Shown here: positions 62,567 through 64,000 of the stretch, piece by piece | Numbering within the stretch: the first letter of the stretch is position 1 | Layout: each line of letters starts with the position of its first letter | Origin: Methanolinea mesophila | Lineage (GTDB): Archaea; Halobacteriota; Methanomicrobia; Methanomicrobiales; Methanospirillaceae | Assembly: GCF_017873855.1 (NCBI RefSeq) | Contig: NZ_JAGGKR010000001.1 | Coordinates: 806,001-870,000 of the forward strand | Direction: 5' to 3' | Length of the DNA: 64,000 bases | The notes under the pieces: generated by a model | Told to the model about the DNA's origin: nothing | The model's database searches: none | Seen by the model: the letters and a program-made list of their open reading frames with translations, nothing else | Program-made: the position numbers and the translations under genes

Positions 62567-63445
62567 CTAGTCTTCCCTTAACATGGCGACCTTCGACCCC
62601 CGGGGTACGCCCACCTCGTCGGCGATGGGGTCACATTTCACCGACATCAGGTACGCGACCGGCGGGAGATCGGTGTACTCGGAGAACGACTCGTAATTCG
62701 CCATCCCCTTGGAGATGATCAGGGTGCACTCGTCCATGGCACGGACCAGGTCCGGCGGCCGGAGGTCCATCCGCACCCCGAGTTCGCAGCCGCATCCCGT
62801 GGTGGTGATCCGGTCGACGAACCGGGCGAGGTGGAGATCGTCCGCCTCCTTCCTGGTGGCGTCGTTGAGGATGGGGGCGTCCCGCACCGCAAGGGTGACG
62901 TGGGATCCTCGCCGGTGGAGGTCCTCAAGGAGGAGCCGGTCGAATACGATCTCACCGCAGTTGTCGGTGAAATACACCACCTTCCCGATCTTTTCCAGGA
63001 TCCGGTCAGTATCGTCAACGGCGAGCCCGACCGAGAACTCCTTTTCAAAAAACCGGGAGAAATCGTCGGTGACCTGGTGGAACTTCACCCCGTAGTCGAA
63101 CGTATTCCCGATGATGCTCGCGAGCACGATATCGCGGAATGTCCGCAGCCGGGGCCGGAACTCCCGGCAGACCTCCAGGGCCTGGCGGGTGCTCTCTGCC
63201 TTGAGGACGGCGAACGGGTCCTCGTTCCCGAGCATCCCGTAGGCGCAGCGATGCACGGTGCTCGCGATCATGGGGTGAGTCAGGGGTTGGCCCCTGATCT
63301 CATCCAGGAGGCGGGCGCAGGCCCCGACCGTCTCTTCCGTACGCGATTCCCCCGCCCCGCACAGGCTGCATTCCAGGCGGACCCTGGAAAGAAGACAATC
63401 GAAGCACCGTTCGTCAAAACGCATCCGACAGACCTCGCATGCCAT
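62567..63445 (-). CDS. DUF89/ARMT1-like damage-control phosphatase family protein
   Basis: The protein of up to 292 residues has a cysteine-rich start (MACEVCRMRFDERCFDCLLSR is split over two starts: ATG 63445 or ATG 63424) and the DUF89 core: GNTFDYGV, VVYFTDNCGEIVFDRLLLE with Asp/Asn metal ligands, LAVRDAPILNDAT and LIISKGMANYESF. The family removes phosphate from damaged or side-product metabolites such as abnormal sugar phosphates. It is alone on the minus strand downstream of the tRNA-Pro gene. Substrate unknown. Confidence 0.9.
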   Translation of the reverse strand: MACEVCRMRFDERCFDCLLSRVRLECSLCGAGESRTEETVGACARLLDEIRGQPLTHPMIASTVHRCAYGMLGNEDPFAVLKAESTRQALEVCREFRPRLRTFRDIVLASIIGNTFDYGVKFHQVTDDFSRFFEKEFSVGLAVDDTDRILEKIGKVVYFTDNCGEIVFDRLLLEDLHRRGSHVTLAVRDAPILNDATRKEADDLHLARFVDRITTTGCGCELGVRMDLRPPDLVRAMDECTLIISKGMANYESFSEYTDLPPVAYLMSVKCDPIADEVGVPRGSKVAMLRED

Positions 63446-63524
63446 GAAAAACGGCGGTGCCGTCTGTTCATAGCTCTGTAGAAATATAGGCTGCGTGAAT
63501 CATGTAGTTTATGAGAAATAGAAA

Positions 63525-63598
63525 TGGGGCCACTGCGATTTGAACGCAGGTCAGAAGACCCCCAGTCTCCTAGGATGGCCAGGCTACCCTATGGCCCC
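63525..63598 (-). tRNA. tRNA-Pro (anticodon GGG)
   Basis: Read on the minus strand, the sequence folds into a tRNA: acceptor stem GGGGCCA/TGGCCCC, T arm CTGCG-TTCAAAT-CGCAG, anticodon stem GGAGA/TCTTC with loop CTGGGGG, so the anticodon is GGG for proline. The D arm (GGGTAGCCTGGCCATCC) is present with a weak last pair. The discriminator base is A and CCA is not encoded. It lies just after a T-rich stretch on the minus strand that could end its transcript. Confidence 0.93.
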
Positions 63599-63743
63599 GC
63601 TCTTACCTTATTCGACCAGATCCCTTATCTAATTTCTCTTACGAAAATCCGGGCGTCAGGAGAACAACCAAGGATAAGAAATATCTACGAGGGGATTACT
63701 CTTCTGTATACCAGGATTTACGGGCCTCGCCGGGTGAGCGGAG

Positions 63744-64000
63744 ATGTTAAAAGAGAAAATTCAGGATTTTATCGAGAAGGTAAAGACAATTGAGGGCGTT
63801 TCGGACTGTGCCCTGGTGTCGAGGGACGGCATAATGCTCGGGAACTCAATGAGCGCGGAGTTCAACGAGCCGTGGTTCGCGGCGATGAGCGCAACGCTCT
63901 TCGCATCCGCGGAATCGGCATCGGGGATCATCAAAGTTGCCGCCCCCGAGCGGGTGACCCTCACCTCGAGAGAGGGGTCGGTCGCGGTAATCGGGGCAGG
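63744..64000 (+). CDS. Roadblock/LC7-domain protein, N-terminal part
   Basis: ATG 63744, preceded by GGAG, opens a frame to the window edge: MLKEKIQDFIEKVKTIEGVS then CALVSRDGIMLG and SGIIKVAAPERVTLTSREG. This is the roadblock/LC7 fold, often found in archaea as a partner of small GTPases (MglA-like). The remaining part and any GTPase gene lie outside the window. The frame has no stop up to base 64000, with about 85 residues visible. Confidence 0.85.
   Translation, partial: MLKEKIQDFIEKVKTIEGVSDCALVSRDGIMLGNSMSAEFNEPWFAAMSATLFASAESASGIIKVAAPERVTLTSREGSVAVIGA

Overview
The window is chromosomal DNA of a high-GC methanogenic euryarchaeon, most likely of the order Methanomicrobiales. The supporting genes are F420-type formate dehydrogenase (fdhAB), the YcaO/TfuA pair that thioamidates McrA, a methanofuran-biosynthesis gene fragment, the archaeal lipid genes egsA and geranylgeranyl reductase, and archaeal information-processing genes (priS, GINS, aIF2-alpha, L44e, S27e, Nop10, Elp3). 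No genus is claimed. Genes are closely packed, often with ATGA-type overlaps, and promoters look archaeal (TATA box about 25 nt upstream of short leaders).

Layout. 0-10 kb: end of mfnF, a zinc-ribbon pair, fdhAB, a ferritin-like protein, a ClC chloride channel, a surface protein and a cupin. 10-16.7 kb: a thioredoxin-like gene and a phosphate regulon on the minus strand (pstS, a fused pstC-pstA, pstB, phoU, an ArsC-like phosphatase), facing a divergent AbrB/PhoU regulator. 18.4-21.5 kb: a tight four-gene operon (RLAN domain, ATP-grasp, YkgJ-type cysteine cluster, GCS2-type ligase) that looks like an uncharacterised amide-ligase system. 21.5-29 kb: amino-acid permease, a repeat array, a receiver-PAS-PAS-diadenylate cyclase, a DEAD-box helicase and a CopB-type ATPase. 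29.3-31.6 kb: an AT-rich block with a GT-C-like membrane protein and a type IV pilin. 31.8-37.8 kb: C45 hydrolase, sensor kinase, thiD, a degenerate 21-26 bp tandem repeat, a TPR protein and a zinc-ribbon protein. 38-43.8 kb: proS, SpoIIM-like, DUF63, egsA, UPF0179, ADP-ribosylglycohydrolase. 43.9-50.8 kb: conserved information-processing cluster ending in PAC2 and endonuclease Q. 51.7-64 kb: ferredoxin with geranylgeranyl reductase, TrkA, RNase HII, site-2 protease, ycaO-tfuA, a rubredoxin-fused glutamate-synthase-like protein, an SPFH/NfeD pair, a Yip1 protein, a DUF89 protein, tRNA-Pro(GGG) and the start of a roadblock protein.

Four families of GC-rich, hairpin-forming dispersed repeats (called R1-R4 here) sit in intergenic regions, mostly between convergent genes. 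R1 and R2 occur as ordered pairs at four places. They are the clearest structure not explained by genes.

Best candidates for new biology are the RLAN/ATP-grasp/YkgJ/GCS2 operon, the receiver-PAS-PAS-DAC protein whose receiver lacks its phosphoacceptor Asp, the PstC-PstA fusion, and the composite R1-R2 repeats. All calls come from reading the sequence; no database search was possible.
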